A DNA stretch of 64,000 nucleotides from Gemmatimonadota bacterium. GTDB taxonomy: Bacteria; Gemmatimonadota; Gemmatimonadetes; Gemmatimonadales; Gemmatimonadaceae. The DNA lies in NCBI GenBank assembly GCA_027307165.1, contig DAHUXM010000024.1:62001-126000 (forward strand), written 5' to 3'. A program made the position numbers and the translations under genes. The notes below the pieces were generated by a model. The model was not told the origin of the DNA and ran no database searches. It saw only the letters and a list, made by a program, of their open reading frames with translations. Shown in pieces: positions 44,721-53,582 of the stretch (positions are counted from its first letter, which is position 1; each line of letters starts with the position of its first letter).

Positions 44721-47426
44721 ATGACGTCCACCGCCGATCCGCTCGACACGCTGCGCAGCGCCCTTGCTGACAGGTACGCGATCGAGCGCGAGCTCGGCGC
44801 CGGCGGTATGGCGACGGTGTATCTCGCCGAGGACGTCAAGCATCATCGTAAAGTTGCCATAAAGGTTTTGCACGCAGAGCTGTCGGCGGTGCTGGGACCG
44901 GACCGCTTCCTCAAGGAGATCGAACTCACCGCGAATCTGCAGCATCCACATATTCTTCCGCTGTTCGATTCAGGGAGCGCAGGCGGGCTGCTGTACTACG
45001 TGATGCCGTACGTAGATGGTGAAACGCTGCGGAGTCGTCTCGAGCGCGAGCGACAGCTTCCGATTGCTGACGCAGTGCGGATCGCGACCGAGTCTGCCGA
45101 TGCACTGCAGTATGCGCACGAGCATGGCGTCGTGCATCGCGACATCAAGCCGGAGAACATTCTTCTACAGAACGGGCATGCGGTCGTCGCCGACTTCGGC
45201 ATCGCGCTGGCCGTTGAGCAGGCGGGCGGTGCGCGCATGACCAAGACCGGCCTGTCACTCGGCACGCCGCAGTACATGTCACCCGAGCAGGCGATGGGCG
45301 AGCGGCACATAGACGCGCGCACCGACGTCTATGCCCTCGGAGCGGTGACTTACGAGATGCTCACCGGTGAACCCCCGTTCACCGGACCGACAGCGCAGGG
45401 CATTGTCGCGAAGGTGATGACCGAGCGACCGAGTGCACCAAGTGCGGTGCGCGACACGGTGCCGTCAAACGTGGACGCCGCTGTCCTCATCGCACTGGCG
45501 AAGCTTCCAGCAGATCGTTTCTCGACCGCGGCGGACCTCGCGGCTGCGCTTCACGAGCGCAGTGCGATTCCGGGCAACCGCGGCGAGCGTGCGCACACGA
45601 ACACCTCGCGCGCATATCGAGCCGTTCCATGGAGCGTCGCGGCGCTCGCCACGCTCGCTGCGCTGGTCATGGCCACCGCGTGGTTGCGAGCGGGTCACAG
45701 GCCACCCGCGACTCCGGTGCGGTTCACGGTTGATCCCTCGGCAGGGGAGCGCATAAACGTCGCGGAAGGTGGATCCACTGTCGCCATCTCACCCGATGGT
45801 GAGACTGTGGCCTACCAGGCCGGCGCGAACGAGCAGCTCTACCTGAGACGGCTCGATCAGCTCGGCCCTGTGCCAGTTGCGGGTGTGCACACCGCGGGCG
45901 ATCTGCACTTCTCGAGCGACGGGAGACGGATCGCGTTCCTCAAGGACGGCGTGGTCTCCGCCGCTCTGGTCGGCGAAGAGGCTGGCGGCGCGCCGACGAA
46001 GCTGGCCGACGCTTCCACACTCGACTTCGCCTGGACCCACTCGACGGACGTCGTGTTCGTCGCAAATGATACACTCTGGCGCGTGGCACCCGACGGCGCG
46101 CGCCACATCGTCGCCGCGGCCGACCCGCACCGCAACGAGACGTGGACGACGCCATTCATCCTTCCGGACGGAGAGACGGTGACGTTCCACGTCGCACGCG
46201 CCGGTCCGGCGAGCGCCGTCGCCGGCGCGCAGATCGGGATGGTCTCGCTCGGCGGCGGTAACGTGACGCGACTGCAGCTCCAGGGTGCGAACGTGATCGG
46301 GTATGCTGATGGCATCCTGCTCTTCGGGCGCGCTGACGGCAGAATCATGGGCGTGCACTTCGATATGGCTTCGCGACGAGTGCTGGGCGCGCCAGTTGTG
46401 TTGGTCGACGGCGTAAGGGTGAAGGGAGAGGGCGCCGGCGTGCTCGCCGTGATGAGCGACAACGGGACGCTCGCGTACGTCAGCGGAACCTCTGCCTCCC
46501 GAATCGAGGTGCTCGACGACCACGGCGCGCTGGTCGACACAGTGCCAGGCGAGCAGTACCATGCGGCTGGACCCGTGTGGTCACCCGACGGCAGGCGGCT
46601 CGCAGTGGCGATCGATCGGAATGGGAGTTCCGACATCTGGTCGTACGATTTCACCACCCATGTGCTGTCGCAGTTGACGCAGTCCGGGCTCGCCAGCGAC
46701 CCCGCGTGGACTCCGGACGGGGCGCGTATCGGCTTCATCCAACGCCTGCCATCCGGATCGAAGCCGTTCTCGATCCCGGCGGATGGCAGTGGTGCCGCGG
46801 AAGAGATTCAGGGAACCGAATCGATTCCTGATAACGCCAAGCAGATCTCCTTTTCTCCGGACGGACGTTATCTACTTGTCGAGCTCGCGTTGACGCAACC
46901 AGATGCGTCGCGCGTTCGGGCGTACGCGGTCCCGCTCAGCAATACCGGAGGCGCCGCGAGCCAGCCGATCCCGGTTCTCAAAGGGCCGGCGATGTTCACG
47001 CCCACGGTCTCGCCGAACGGCAAGTGGCTCGCGTACACGGCCACGGCGGGCAATCGGCTGGAGGTGTCAGTGCGTTCCTTCCCGGCCGGCGGCGGGAACG
47101 TGCAGATCTCACCTGACGGCGGTCTCGAGCCACAATGGTCGCATAACGGCCGGCAACTCTTCTACCGAATCCACAGCACGTTCAGGGTCGCGACGCTCGA
47201 CCTTCACGGCGCCATGCCGCGTGTCGTTCGCACCGACTCGCTCTTCACGAGCGATGCAGCAGAGCAGCTTGTCAACCGCAGCTATGACGTGCAGGGTGAC
47301 GGCAAGCGCTTCGTCGTGGCGCGAGACGCGGGCGACGGTGCCAAGCTCATCGTGGTGACGAACTGGCTCGGTGAAGTACGGACGAAAATGCGTGGACAGT
47401 CGCACGAGGTCGAGCATGCCCGGTGA
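44721..47426 (+). CDS. membrane Ser/Thr protein kinase with C-terminal beta-propeller (kinase 3)
   Basis: 901 residues from ATG 44721; the frame is open 26 codons further up. Kinase motifs: ELGAGGMATVY, Lys48, HRDIKPEN with Asp141, DFG Asp158, GTPQYMSPEQA. A membrane helix (VAALATLAALVMATAWL) precedes the propeller (ISPDGETVAYQAG, WSPDGRRLAVAID, FSPDGRYLLVELA). It ends 36 bases before the second MEIHKP gene and probably shares its transcript, repeating the kinase/MEIHKP pairing. Confidence 0.95.
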   Translation: MTSTADPLDTLRSALADRYAIERELGAGGMATVYLAEDVKHHRKVAIKVLHAELSAVLGPDRFLKEIELTANLQHPHILPLFDSGSAGGLLYYVMPYVDGETLRSRLERERQLPIADAVRIATESADALQYAHEHGVVHRDIKPENILLQNGHAVVADFGIALAVEQAGGARMTKTGLSLGTPQYMSPEQAMGERHIDARTDVYALGAVTYEMLTGEPPFTGPTAQGIVAKVMTERPSAPSAVRDTVPSNVDAAVLIALAKLPADRFSTAADLAAALHERSAIPGNRGERAHTNTSRAYRAVPWSVAALATLAALVMATAWLRAGHRPPATPVRFTVDPSAGERINVAEGGSTVAISPDGETVAYQAGANEQLYLRRLDQLGPVPVAGVHTAGDLHFSSDGRRIAFLKDGVVSAALVGEEAGGAPTKLADASTLDFAWTHSTDVVFVANDTLWRVAPDGARHIVAAADPHRNETWTTPFILPDGETVTFHVARAGPASAVAGAQIGMVSLGGGNVTRLQLQGANVIGYADGILLFGRADGRIMGVHFDMASRRVLGAPVVLVDGVRVKGEGAGVLAVMSDNGTLAYVSGTSASRIEVLDDHGALVDTVPGEQYHAAGPVWSPDGRRLAVAIDRNGSSDIWSYDFTTHVLSQLTQSGLASDPAWTPDGARIGFIQRLPSGSKPFSIPADGSGAAEEIQGTESIPDNAKQISFSPDGRYLLVELALTQPDASRVRAYAVPLSNTGGAASQPIPVLKGPAMFTPTVSPNGKWLAYTATAGNRLEVSVRSFPAGGGNVQISPDGGLEPQWSHNGRQLFYRIHSTFRVATLDLHGAMPRVVRTDSLFTSDAAEQLVNRSYDVQGDGKRFVVARDAGDGAKLIVVTNWLGEVRTKMRGQSHEVEHAR

Positions 47427-47462
47427 GCGACCCTGCATCCATCTCAGGAGCGTGAGGCGCTG

Positions 47463-48230
47463 ATGGAAATCCACAAGCCAAAGCCGATCCACAACTTCCG
47501 CGAGTTTCTGAAGGAAGTCGGCATCATCGTGCTCGGTGTGCTCATCGCGCTCGGCGCGGAGCAGACGGTCGAGGCACTGCACTGGCGCGCCAAGGTGCAC
47601 GAGGCAGAACAGGCGATGCGACTCGAGCTCCGTGACGACGATGGACCGCAGGCGTTCACCCGCGCGGCGATCGAAGCATGCCTCGACCATCAGCTCGATA
47701 CCATCCAGGTCGCGGTGGAAGGTGGACGCGACCGCCGCGCGATCGCCGCTCTCGCAGACGCGTACACGCCGCCGACGCGCACGTGGGATGCGGAAGCCTG
47801 GCGCACCGCCGTCGCGTCAGATGCAGCGTCGCACACGTCGGCTGATCGCATGGTGACGTGGTCCAAGCCTTATCGGCTGCTGCCGGTGCTCGAAGCGACG
47901 AACCTCGCGGAGGCCTCGGAGCGAATAGAGCTTCAGCCGACGCGCCGAGCGGGAGGACCGCTCTCAGGTGCCGAGCAGGACCGGATGCTGTCCGCCGTCG
48001 CGAGACTTCGCGAGGCGAACCACATGATCGCCGGCTGGTCGCGGGCCACACTGCTCGGCCTTTCCAGAAACAAAATCGCCGTTGCGCGGGACAATCAGGC
48101 GCGCATCCTTGCCGGCTATCGCAATCGATACGGCAGCTGCGTCGTCGCGCCGTCATTCAGCGGCGTCGACCCCACCGACCAGCTGCGGGATGCGGCGGGT
48201 GACAGGCCAGCAACTTCACTCAGTCGCTGA
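47463..48230 (+). CDS. short membrane-anchored protein, MEIHKP family (copy 2)
   Basis: 255 residues, paralogue of the gene at 40904. The first ~38 residues are nearly identical (MEIHKPKPIHNFREFLKEVG then IIVLGVLIALGAEQTVEAL). The outer domain is helical and contains two Cys (CLDHQ, YGSCVV) that might pair in the periplasm. It follows kinase 3 closely. Function unknown. Confidence 0.75.
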   Translation: MEIHKPKPIHNFREFLKEVGIIVLGVLIALGAEQTVEALHWRAKVHEAEQAMRLELRDDDGPQAFTRAAIEACLDHQLDTIQVAVEGGRDRRAIAALADAYTPPTRTWDAEAWRTAVASDAASHTSADRMVTWSKPYRLLPVLEATNLAEASERIELQPTRRAGGPLSGAEQDRMLSAVARLREANHMIAGWSRATLLGLSRNKIAVARDNQARILAGYRNRYGSCVVAPSFSGVDPTDQLRDAAGDRPATSLSR

Positions 48231-48255
48231 ATCTCGTGAACGCCGATCGGCTTTG

Positions 48256-48299
48256 GGGGACGGAGTAGGGACGGCGTAGGGACGGACTCCGATCCCCGG
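48256..48299. repeat. 11-bp GGGGACGGAGT array, second location
   Basis: ggggacggagt (48256-48266), agggacggcgt (48267-48277) and agggacggact (48278-48288), then ccgatccccgg, which nearly pairs back. A reversed copy, ggagtccgtccccactcc, lies at about 48389-48406. The whole 48231-48432 gap between copy 2 and queG is occupied by this material and unassigned sequence. Confidence 0.8.
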
Positions 48300-48432
48300 C
48301 ACGGTTCAGTATCATGGCATGGTTCGATATTGCGCTCGAAGGCGCAGTATACGCGTATGCCTAACCGGCAGTCATCATGAACCCCGTGCGGAGTCCGTCC
48401 CCACTCCGCCCAGCTCGTTCAATGACGAGTAA

Positions 48433-49371
48433 CTACGACGCGACGTGCGCAGTGTTCTCGAGCACTACCTCTGCGTTCCGCTGCAATCCTCGCAGCTTCG
48501 CGCGCTTCACCGGCGACTTCCGGAACGCCGTGCTGAACTCGTCCTGCTCCATCGCGAGCAGCTCCGTGGCCAAAGTCCGCGCATCCTTCCCCGCGATCAC
48601 CTCACGCACGACAAACGCAACCTCGGTCGCATCCCGCGAAAACTTCACGTTCCACGGACACACCTCCTGACAGACGTCGCACCCGTACAGATGCTCGCCG
48701 ATTGCTTCGCGTAGTGTCTCAGCAATCGGGCCCTTCTGTTCGATCGTCTGATATGAAATACACCTCGTCGCGTCCAGCACCTGCGGCGCGACAAACGCGT
48801 TGGTCGGGCACGCATCGAGGCATCGCGTGCAACTTCCGCAACGATCCATCTCGAATGGATCGTCAGCACGCAGCTCGAGATCCAGCAACAGCTCGCCCAG
48901 AAAGAAGAACGAGCCAAGCTCCGGATTGATGAGATTGGTGTTCTTACCGAACCAGCCGAGCCCCGCGCGTCGCGCAAGATCGCGCTCGAGTATCGGGCCC
49001 GTATCGACATACGGCTTGCCACGGACAGGGCGACCTGTCTCACCCTCGATCCAGCGGTGCAGCTCGTTCAGCCGGTCGATCATCAGATCGTGGTAATCGT
49101 CGCCGCGCGCGTAGCGCGCTACGGGGCCGGGCGGCTGCGTGCCGCCGTAATTCATCGCGACGACGACTGCACTCCGCACTCCCTCGAACGGCTTCCGCGT
49201 GTCGCGACGCTTCTCGGCGCCGCGCTCCAGATACCCCATCTCGCCGGCGTAACCGGCGGTGATCCATTCGTCGAAGTGATCCGCAGTTTCGACTTCGCCC
49301 AGCGTCGCGATTCCGACGAGATCGAAGCCGAGCGCACGAGCGTGCGCTCTGATTCGGTCTTCCAGCGTCAT
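48433..49371 (-). CDS. queG: epoxyqueuosine reductase QueG
   Basis: 312 residues from ATG 49371 (ATG 49404 adds 11 residues). It catalyses the last step of queuosine synthesis in tRNA, using cobalamin and two [4Fe-4S] clusters. Cluster motifs CGSCTRCLDACPTNAF and CDVCQEVCPW are complete, and the N-terminal reductive-dehalogenase-like domain includes ARYARGDDYHD. No other queuosine gene is in the window. A decayed duplicate of its last ~230 bases lies at 28750-28977 in the same orientation. Confidence 0.95.
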   Translation of the reverse strand: MTLEDRIRAHARALGFDLVGIATLGEVETADHFDEWITAGYAGEMGYLERGAEKRRDTRKPFEGVRSAVVVAMNYGGTQPPGPVARYARGDDYHDLMIDRLNELHRWIEGETGRPVRGKPYVDTGPILERDLARRAGLGWFGKNTNLINPELGSFFFLGELLLDLELRADDPFEMDRCGSCTRCLDACPTNAFVAPQVLDATRCISYQTIEQKGPIAETLREAIGEHLYGCDVCQEVCPWNVKFSRDATEVAFVVREVIAGKDARTLATELLAMEQDEFSTAFRKSPVKRAKLRGLQRNAEVVLENTAHVAS

Positions 49372-49426
49372 TTGTGCAGCTATTGCATGCTCGGTCACAT
49401 ACACAATTTATCCAAACGTGATCGAT

Positions 49427-51076
49427 CTAATGCCGGACGACACGAAAGTTCGAGTCCACCTCCGTCAGTCGATACGGATACATCCAGTGGGAATAATACA
49501 TCGTGTTCGGAAGCGGCCGAAGGTCGGTGTTGAAGTAGTAGTTGAACAGGTAGCGGAGGACGTTGACCATGCTGATGGAATCAGGAATGGCAGCGCCGCC
49601 GCCGTCGGGAAGGTAGTATGCGCCGAAGGGGCGGAAGCGCTCTCTGGCTTGCTCGACCGTCGGAAGTGCGCTGGTGCTCCTGAAGATACCGAGAGATTGC
49701 GAGCCGTGGTCGCCCTGCAGAATGATAATTGGCGGCGTCTTGGAGCGAGAAATCACAGTGCGCACCATCCGCAGCACCTCGCCATTGAGGCACGCTAGTT
49801 CTCCACGCAGGGCAACCCGTCCGGCCGGCAACGAGCCCCACTGCAATTGCGTATCGCGTGGCAGGGGGTCGCAGTTCGCGTCCTCGATGAACGGAGGATG
49901 TGGCGCTAGAATGTGTGCGAAGACGAAAGTAGGCTGCCTGGACGGTGGTATGTCACTCAGCGCTGCGAAGGTGCGCGACATGTCGTCCGTGTGCACCGTC
50001 ATTTCAGTGGGGAAGTAGCGCAGCAATTTGCTGAACATCGTGGATCGCGAGAACTCCTGGAAGACCGATGATGTCTGCAAGATCCAGTTGATATCCCAAT
50101 GGTGCCCCAGATCGAACTGGTAGTCCGCATCCGAATTGCTTTGAGTGGGACCGAACCAGCTCGATGGGAAGTATGCGAACCGGTATCCCTGCGTCTTGAG
50201 GAATCGTTCCGCGCGGTTGTGCTCCAGCAAGTACCCGACGAGCGTGAAGTCGTGCGAATTTCGCCCCGCGGCCTGCTCGATCGGCTGTGTCTGCGCAAAA
50301 TTGAGAAGTGATGCCACCGACATGAGCGTGACCGAATAGTTGCTTCGGATACTCGGAGGTACACGGAACCCGATCGCCCTCAGCGTATCCTCGAAGGGTG
50401 TGTTGTCGATGCCAAACTGTTCGCGAAGTACGGCCGAGCTGGGGTATTCGTCGAGAAGGATGATGTACACGTCGTGCTTGTCATGGCTGTCGGCGGCTCG
50501 GCCGGCAGCGATGTACGGATCACGCATTGGAATCGGCGCGTCGAGCTCGCGGATGAGTGAACTGCTCCGGATCGCTCTGGCGTCCGCGATGTGGGTGTAT
50601 ACGATCTGAACGGACGCTGAGCACACCGCAAGTACACCCGTCAGCGAAAGAAAGCGTCCGACCGAATCGAGTCCTGGCCGGCGGTGCCACCATCGCCGGT
50701 AACTCGCGAGGACGAGAACGAATGGCGCGACGATCATTCCAGTCAGGGCCGATCCCATTCTTGGGTTGGCCCGTACGTACACGATTCCGTTCTGAATCCA
50801 TGGTGCCACGTAGCTGTACAGATAAAAAACAGCTACCGCGCAGAACAGAACGAACGCCGCCATGTCGGCTGAACGCTCGGATGACGACGCGCTTCTCGTT
50901 GCAGTCGCGCGTATGAGCCAGAAGAGCGCAATGTAGACAATCGCAACAAAAGTAGCCACGAGAAGCACCAACGCCGTCATATCCATCATTCGGGCGTCGC
51001 CGGCATTCTTCGCCGAAACACCGATTATGGGAAAGATTGCGAACAGCAGCGGGTAGGCTCGTCGTCTCCAGCTCAC
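49427..51076 (-). CDS. membrane sulfatase-like (alkaline phosphatase superfamily) protein
   Basis: 549 residues from GTG 51076, which overlaps the upstream methyltransferase stop by 4 bases (GTGA). This coupling decides the start over GTG 51142. Four or five helices in the first ~180 residues precede a periplasmic hydrolase domain. DVYIILLDEYPSS is the first metal-binding strand, SNYSVTLMSVASLLNF the nucleophile region, and QGDHGSQS the second metal pair. This fits phosphoglycerol or phosphoethanolamine transferases and envelope sulfatases. The operon with a methyltransferase suggests modification of a surface glycan or lipid. Confidence 0.82.
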   Translation of the reverse strand: MSWRRRAYPLLFAIFPIIGVSAKNAGDARMMDMTALVLLVATFVAIVYIALFWLIRATATRSASSSERSADMAAFVLFCAVAVFYLYSYVAPWIQNGIVYVRANPRMGSALTGMIVAPFVLVLASYRRWWHRRPGLDSVGRFLSLTGVLAVCSASVQIVYTHIADARAIRSSSLIRELDAPIPMRDPYIAAGRAADSHDKHDVYIILLDEYPSSAVLREQFGIDNTPFEDTLRAIGFRVPPSIRSNYSVTLMSVASLLNFAQTQPIEQAAGRNSHDFTLVGYLLEHNRAERFLKTQGYRFAYFPSSWFGPTQSNSDADYQFDLGHHWDINWILQTSSVFQEFSRSTMFSKLLRYFPTEMTVHTDDMSRTFAALSDIPPSRQPTFVFAHILAPHPPFIEDANCDPLPRDTQLQWGSLPAGRVALRGELACLNGEVLRMVRTVISRSKTPPIIILQGDHGSQSLGIFRSTSALPTVEQARERFRPFGAYYLPDGGGAAIPDSISMVNVLRYLFNYYFNTDLRPLPNTMYYSHWMYPYRLTEVDSNFRVVRH

Positions 51077-52461
51077 TGCCGCTGTACCTCTCCTGTCGTC
51101 ATCGAGTAAAGCCACCGCCTTGCATCTCCAACCTGCTCGCACGCGTCGATCGTGAAGAACGTTTCGAATGCGCGCTCGAATCCTTCCTTGCTGTAATCTG
51201 TGAATATGTCTGCTCGATTGCGAAGCAGACGCGCGACCTGTGAGTCTTCCTTGTCAACGAACTCGATGATGAGATTGTGTCCCAGTTGCGCCATGAATGT
51301 CGCGACGTGACCCAGCGGCACGTTGTTGCCGATTGCAAGATGATGCACGAGAGCGAGCGCCATCACGACGTCGGCGGGTCCTCGCTCCTCCAGCGACATC
51401 CGCTCCGCGTGCGCCCAGCCCAGGGCGGGCGATGGATTCGTGAGGTCCATGAGAAGCGGCAGAATCCCCGTCTCGTTTTCCAGTCGCACGGTTCGGTAGT
51501 TTCGCTCCACAGCGGCGGGGTCGATGTCGAACGATATTACCAGCGGCGCAATCTCTCTCGCGATGCGTGAATACACGCCGGTGTTGGCGCCGATGTCCCA
51601 CACTACCGCAGGGTTTGATTCGCGAAGGTAGCGGCGGATGGTGTCACGCTTGCTCGCGACCGCTGCGTCACTGTAATTCGTCTCCTGGACATAGTTCGCC
51701 CACTGCGTGCCATCCGGCTGCCACGTGAGCCGCTCGATCGCCTCGCTCAGGTTCTCGCTGAGCGCGACGAGTGCCTGCTTTGTCATCCGGCGCGTGCCGA
51801 CAGCCGACGAGACTTTCGTCTCCGAATACTTTCGCTGCGCGCGGGCGTGCATATGTATGTGCAGCAACGCCCGTATGTCCGCCCAACTTCTCCTCGGCAA
51901 CATCTCGCTCCCGAAATCGAGCGGGATCCCATCGAGGTATTCGCGCAGGAGCAGGCCGAAGCGAATGTCGCGGCGCGCCATGAGCATGAGCGGCACCAGA
52001 AAGTGCTGGCAGAATTGCTTGTACGCGATCCACGGTTCCCCGTCGCGATACCGCTCGAACGACAGCGTGTCCATGAACACCGGCCGCCCATCGACGAACT
52101 GGACGTTGTATGCACTGGCATCTCGCAGAACGAAGCCCCGCTCGAGCGCGCGCGACTGGACGGCGAGCGTCAACAGTGCGGCGTCCTTCAGCTGCCCGAA
52201 GCACCATTCGTAGGGATACGATATGAATGGAAGGCGCTCCGGCTCGAGCACGGCGTGCGCATCCGTCGTCAGCGCCAGCGCTACATCGACTGATGCGTGC
52301 GGTACCAGCAGGCGATCGGCCATGAGCTCGTCGTACAGGCCGGATGACGAGCATGCATCGAATTCATCCGCAAAGACCCGGTTGACCTGCCGGTACAGCA
52401 CACCGTTCCGGTCGAAAACAAATCCACTCGGGTCTCGGAACGACGCTCCGAGTCGCGTCAA
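51073..52461 (-). CDS. class I SAM-dependent methyltransferase with long N-terminal domain
   Basis: 462 residues from TTG 52461. The N-terminal ~250 residues (FRDPSGFVFDRNGVLYRQVN, LRDASAYNVQFVDGRPVFMD) form a domain seen in NoeA-like proteins. The C-terminal part has motif I VWDIGANTGVYS and the motif II-type FDIDPAAVERNY. Only one base separates its start from the stop of the 46-residue gene, and its stop overlaps the sulfatase start. The acceptor is probably an envelope glycan, by context. Confidence 0.85.
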   Translation of the reverse strand: MTRLGASFRDPSGFVFDRNGVLYRQVNRVFADEFDACSSSGLYDELMADRLLVPHASVDVALALTTDAHAVLEPERLPFISYPYEWCFGQLKDAALLTLAVQSRALERGFVLRDASAYNVQFVDGRPVFMDTLSFERYRDGEPWIAYKQFCQHFLVPLMLMARRDIRFGLLLREYLDGIPLDFGSEMLPRRSWADIRALLHIHMHARAQRKYSETKVSSAVGTRRMTKQALVALSENLSEAIERLTWQPDGTQWANYVQETNYSDAAVASKRDTIRRYLRESNPAVVWDIGANTGVYSRIAREIAPLVISFDIDPAAVERNYRTVRLENETGILPLLMDLTNPSPALGWAHAERMSLEERGPADVVMALALVHHLAIGNNVPLGHVATFMAQLGHNLIIEFVDKEDSQVARLLRNRADIFTDYSKEGFERAFETFFTIDACEQVGDARRWLYSMTTGEVQRQ

Positions 52462-52462
52462 G

Positions 52463-52603
52463 CTATCGGTGGTGCCTGTTGAAGAGCGAGACGAAGAACG
52501 CCTTGGTTGCTCTGCGCGCGCGACGCATGAAGGCCAGCGCCGAGATCACGCCAGCGATTACGACCTGGAGAACGAGACTGCCTGCAGCGGGATCGATATA
52601 CAT
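52463..52603 (-). CDS. 46-residue single-pass membrane peptide, first gene of the envelope operon
   Basis: ATG 52603 to TAG 52463-52465. MYIDPAAGSLVLQVVIAGV opens the protein, and one membrane helix continues to about residue 25, followed by a basic tail (RRARRATK). The MYIDPxxGSL opening is a known pattern in short proteins next to polysaccharide and sulfatase genes. GGGAG lies 5 bases before the ATG, and the methyltransferase TTG follows the stop after one base. Function unknown. Confidence 0.75.
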   Translation of the reverse strand: MYIDPAAGSLVLQVVIAGVISALAFMRRARRATKAFFVSLFNRHHR

Positions 52604-52697
52604 CAGAACTCCCGATTCGTGGTGGAGTTTCGAGGTCCGAGCGGGAAGATAACGTACGATGATCCCGCCAGGATTACAACGTTGTTACCGTACGCAT

Positions 52698-52943
52698 TCA
52701 ATCTCGTGACGCCCACCGTACGTATCGCTCCACGTCGTCCGCGGGCGGGAGGAAATCCGGTGAGCCATAAGCGGTGTCCATGCGCCACCGCACGTAGTTC
52801 CTATCCGGAATCGGCAGGAACGGCGGTTTCCGGTACCAGTGCCGGTTCCGGAAGCGCCAGCTCACCCGCGCGAGATCGACCGCGAGCGTCGGGCGACGCA
52901 GCGAACGGGCGCCGAGCGCGAGGGCAAGTCTCAGCATTGACAT
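52698..52943 (-). CDS. short conserved-looking basic protein, unknown
   Basis: 81 residues from ATG 52943 (ATG 53015 adds 24 residues rich in Cys). MSMLRLALALGARSLRRP is followed by WRFRNRHWYRKPPFLPIPD and YVRWRMDTAYGSPDF, which look like a motif-dense small protein rather than chance. Such sequences seem recurrent in this phylum, from memory. It lies 94 bases upstream of the 46-residue gene on the same strand. Confidence 0.55.
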   Translation of the reverse strand: MSMLRLALALGARSLRRPTLAVDLARVSWRFRNRHWYRKPPFLPIPDRNYVRWRMDTAYGSPDFLPPADDVERYVRWASRD

Positions 52944-53057
52944 GCCGCAATTTAGACATGCACGGCACCAGGCGAGACGACTGCCCCGCACGCAGCACTT
53001 CTCGCGGGCGTACACTTCCGCCTAGCTTTCGTCGATGTACCGCGACAGGGTGGGAGA

Positions 53058-53528
53058 GTGATCAGGCTGGGGCTCATCTCCGATACGCACGGCCTTCTCA
53101 GGCCAGCCGTCCATTCGGCCTTCACCGGGGTCGACCTGATCCTCCACGCCGGTGACGTGTGCGGTGACGACATCCTGCATGAGCTGCGGACCATCGCCCC
53201 GGTCCACGCGGTCGCCGGGAATTGCGATCCCGTTGGCGACCCGAATCTTCCACTATCTTTCGAACAAACGTTCGAGAGTCTCCGCCTTCACATGAGTCAC
53301 GGCAACGAGCTTGGCCGCCCCAAGCCGGAGCAACTGCTCAAAGCCTACCCGAACGCGGATATCATAGTATATGGCCACACGCACAAACAGTTGATCCTCG
53401 ACCTTGCCGGCCGCATGGCGGTCAATCCGGGCGCCGCAGGTGCCCGAAGATTCGACCTCGCTCCCAGCGTCGCCGTCATGATGATTACCGATGGCCGAGT
53501 CGCCGTCGAACTGATCGAGCTCGAGTGA
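53058..53528 (+). CDS. YfcE/MJ0936-like metallophosphoesterase
   Basis: 156 residues from GTG 53058. All dimetal motifs of the calcineurin-like fold are present: ISDTHG, HAGDVC, AGNCD, SHGNELG (modified) and YGHTH. The family hydrolyses phosphodiesters such as bis-pNPP or cyclic nucleotides in vitro. It is cytosolic. The gene ends 53 bases before the phosphopantetheinyl transferase start, with a 12-bp tandem repeat between them. Confidence 0.92.
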   Translation: MIRLGLISDTHGLLRPAVHSAFTGVDLILHAGDVCGDDILHELRTIAPVHAVAGNCDPVGDPNLPLSFEQTFESLRLHMSHGNELGRPKPEQLLKAYPNADIIVYGHTHKQLILDLAGRMAVNPGAAGARRFDLAPSVAVMMITDGRVAVELIELE

Positions 53529-53582
53529 TTGCGAGGGTGATTGCGAGGGTGATTGCGAGAGCGATCGAGCGAGTGATTGCGT
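53526..53582. repeat. tandem gtgattgcgagg repeat between two genes
   Basis: Three near-perfect 12-base units (gtgattgcgagg, gtgattgcgagg, gtgattgcgaga) and two decayed ones lead into the GTG start of the next gene. Each unit contains an in-frame-capable gtg, so copy number could change the spacing or N-terminus of the downstream gene. Confidence 0.75.

Noticed and set aside
37834-48230. Prophage or integrative element genes
   Set aside because: No integrase, capsid, terminase, relaxase or transposase is seen; only the queG geometry argues for insertion.
52603-52788. 61-residue frame antisense to nothing, upstream of the 46-residue gene
   Set aside because: It reaches into the ribosome site of the 46-residue gene in another frame and overlaps the better 81-residue candidate.
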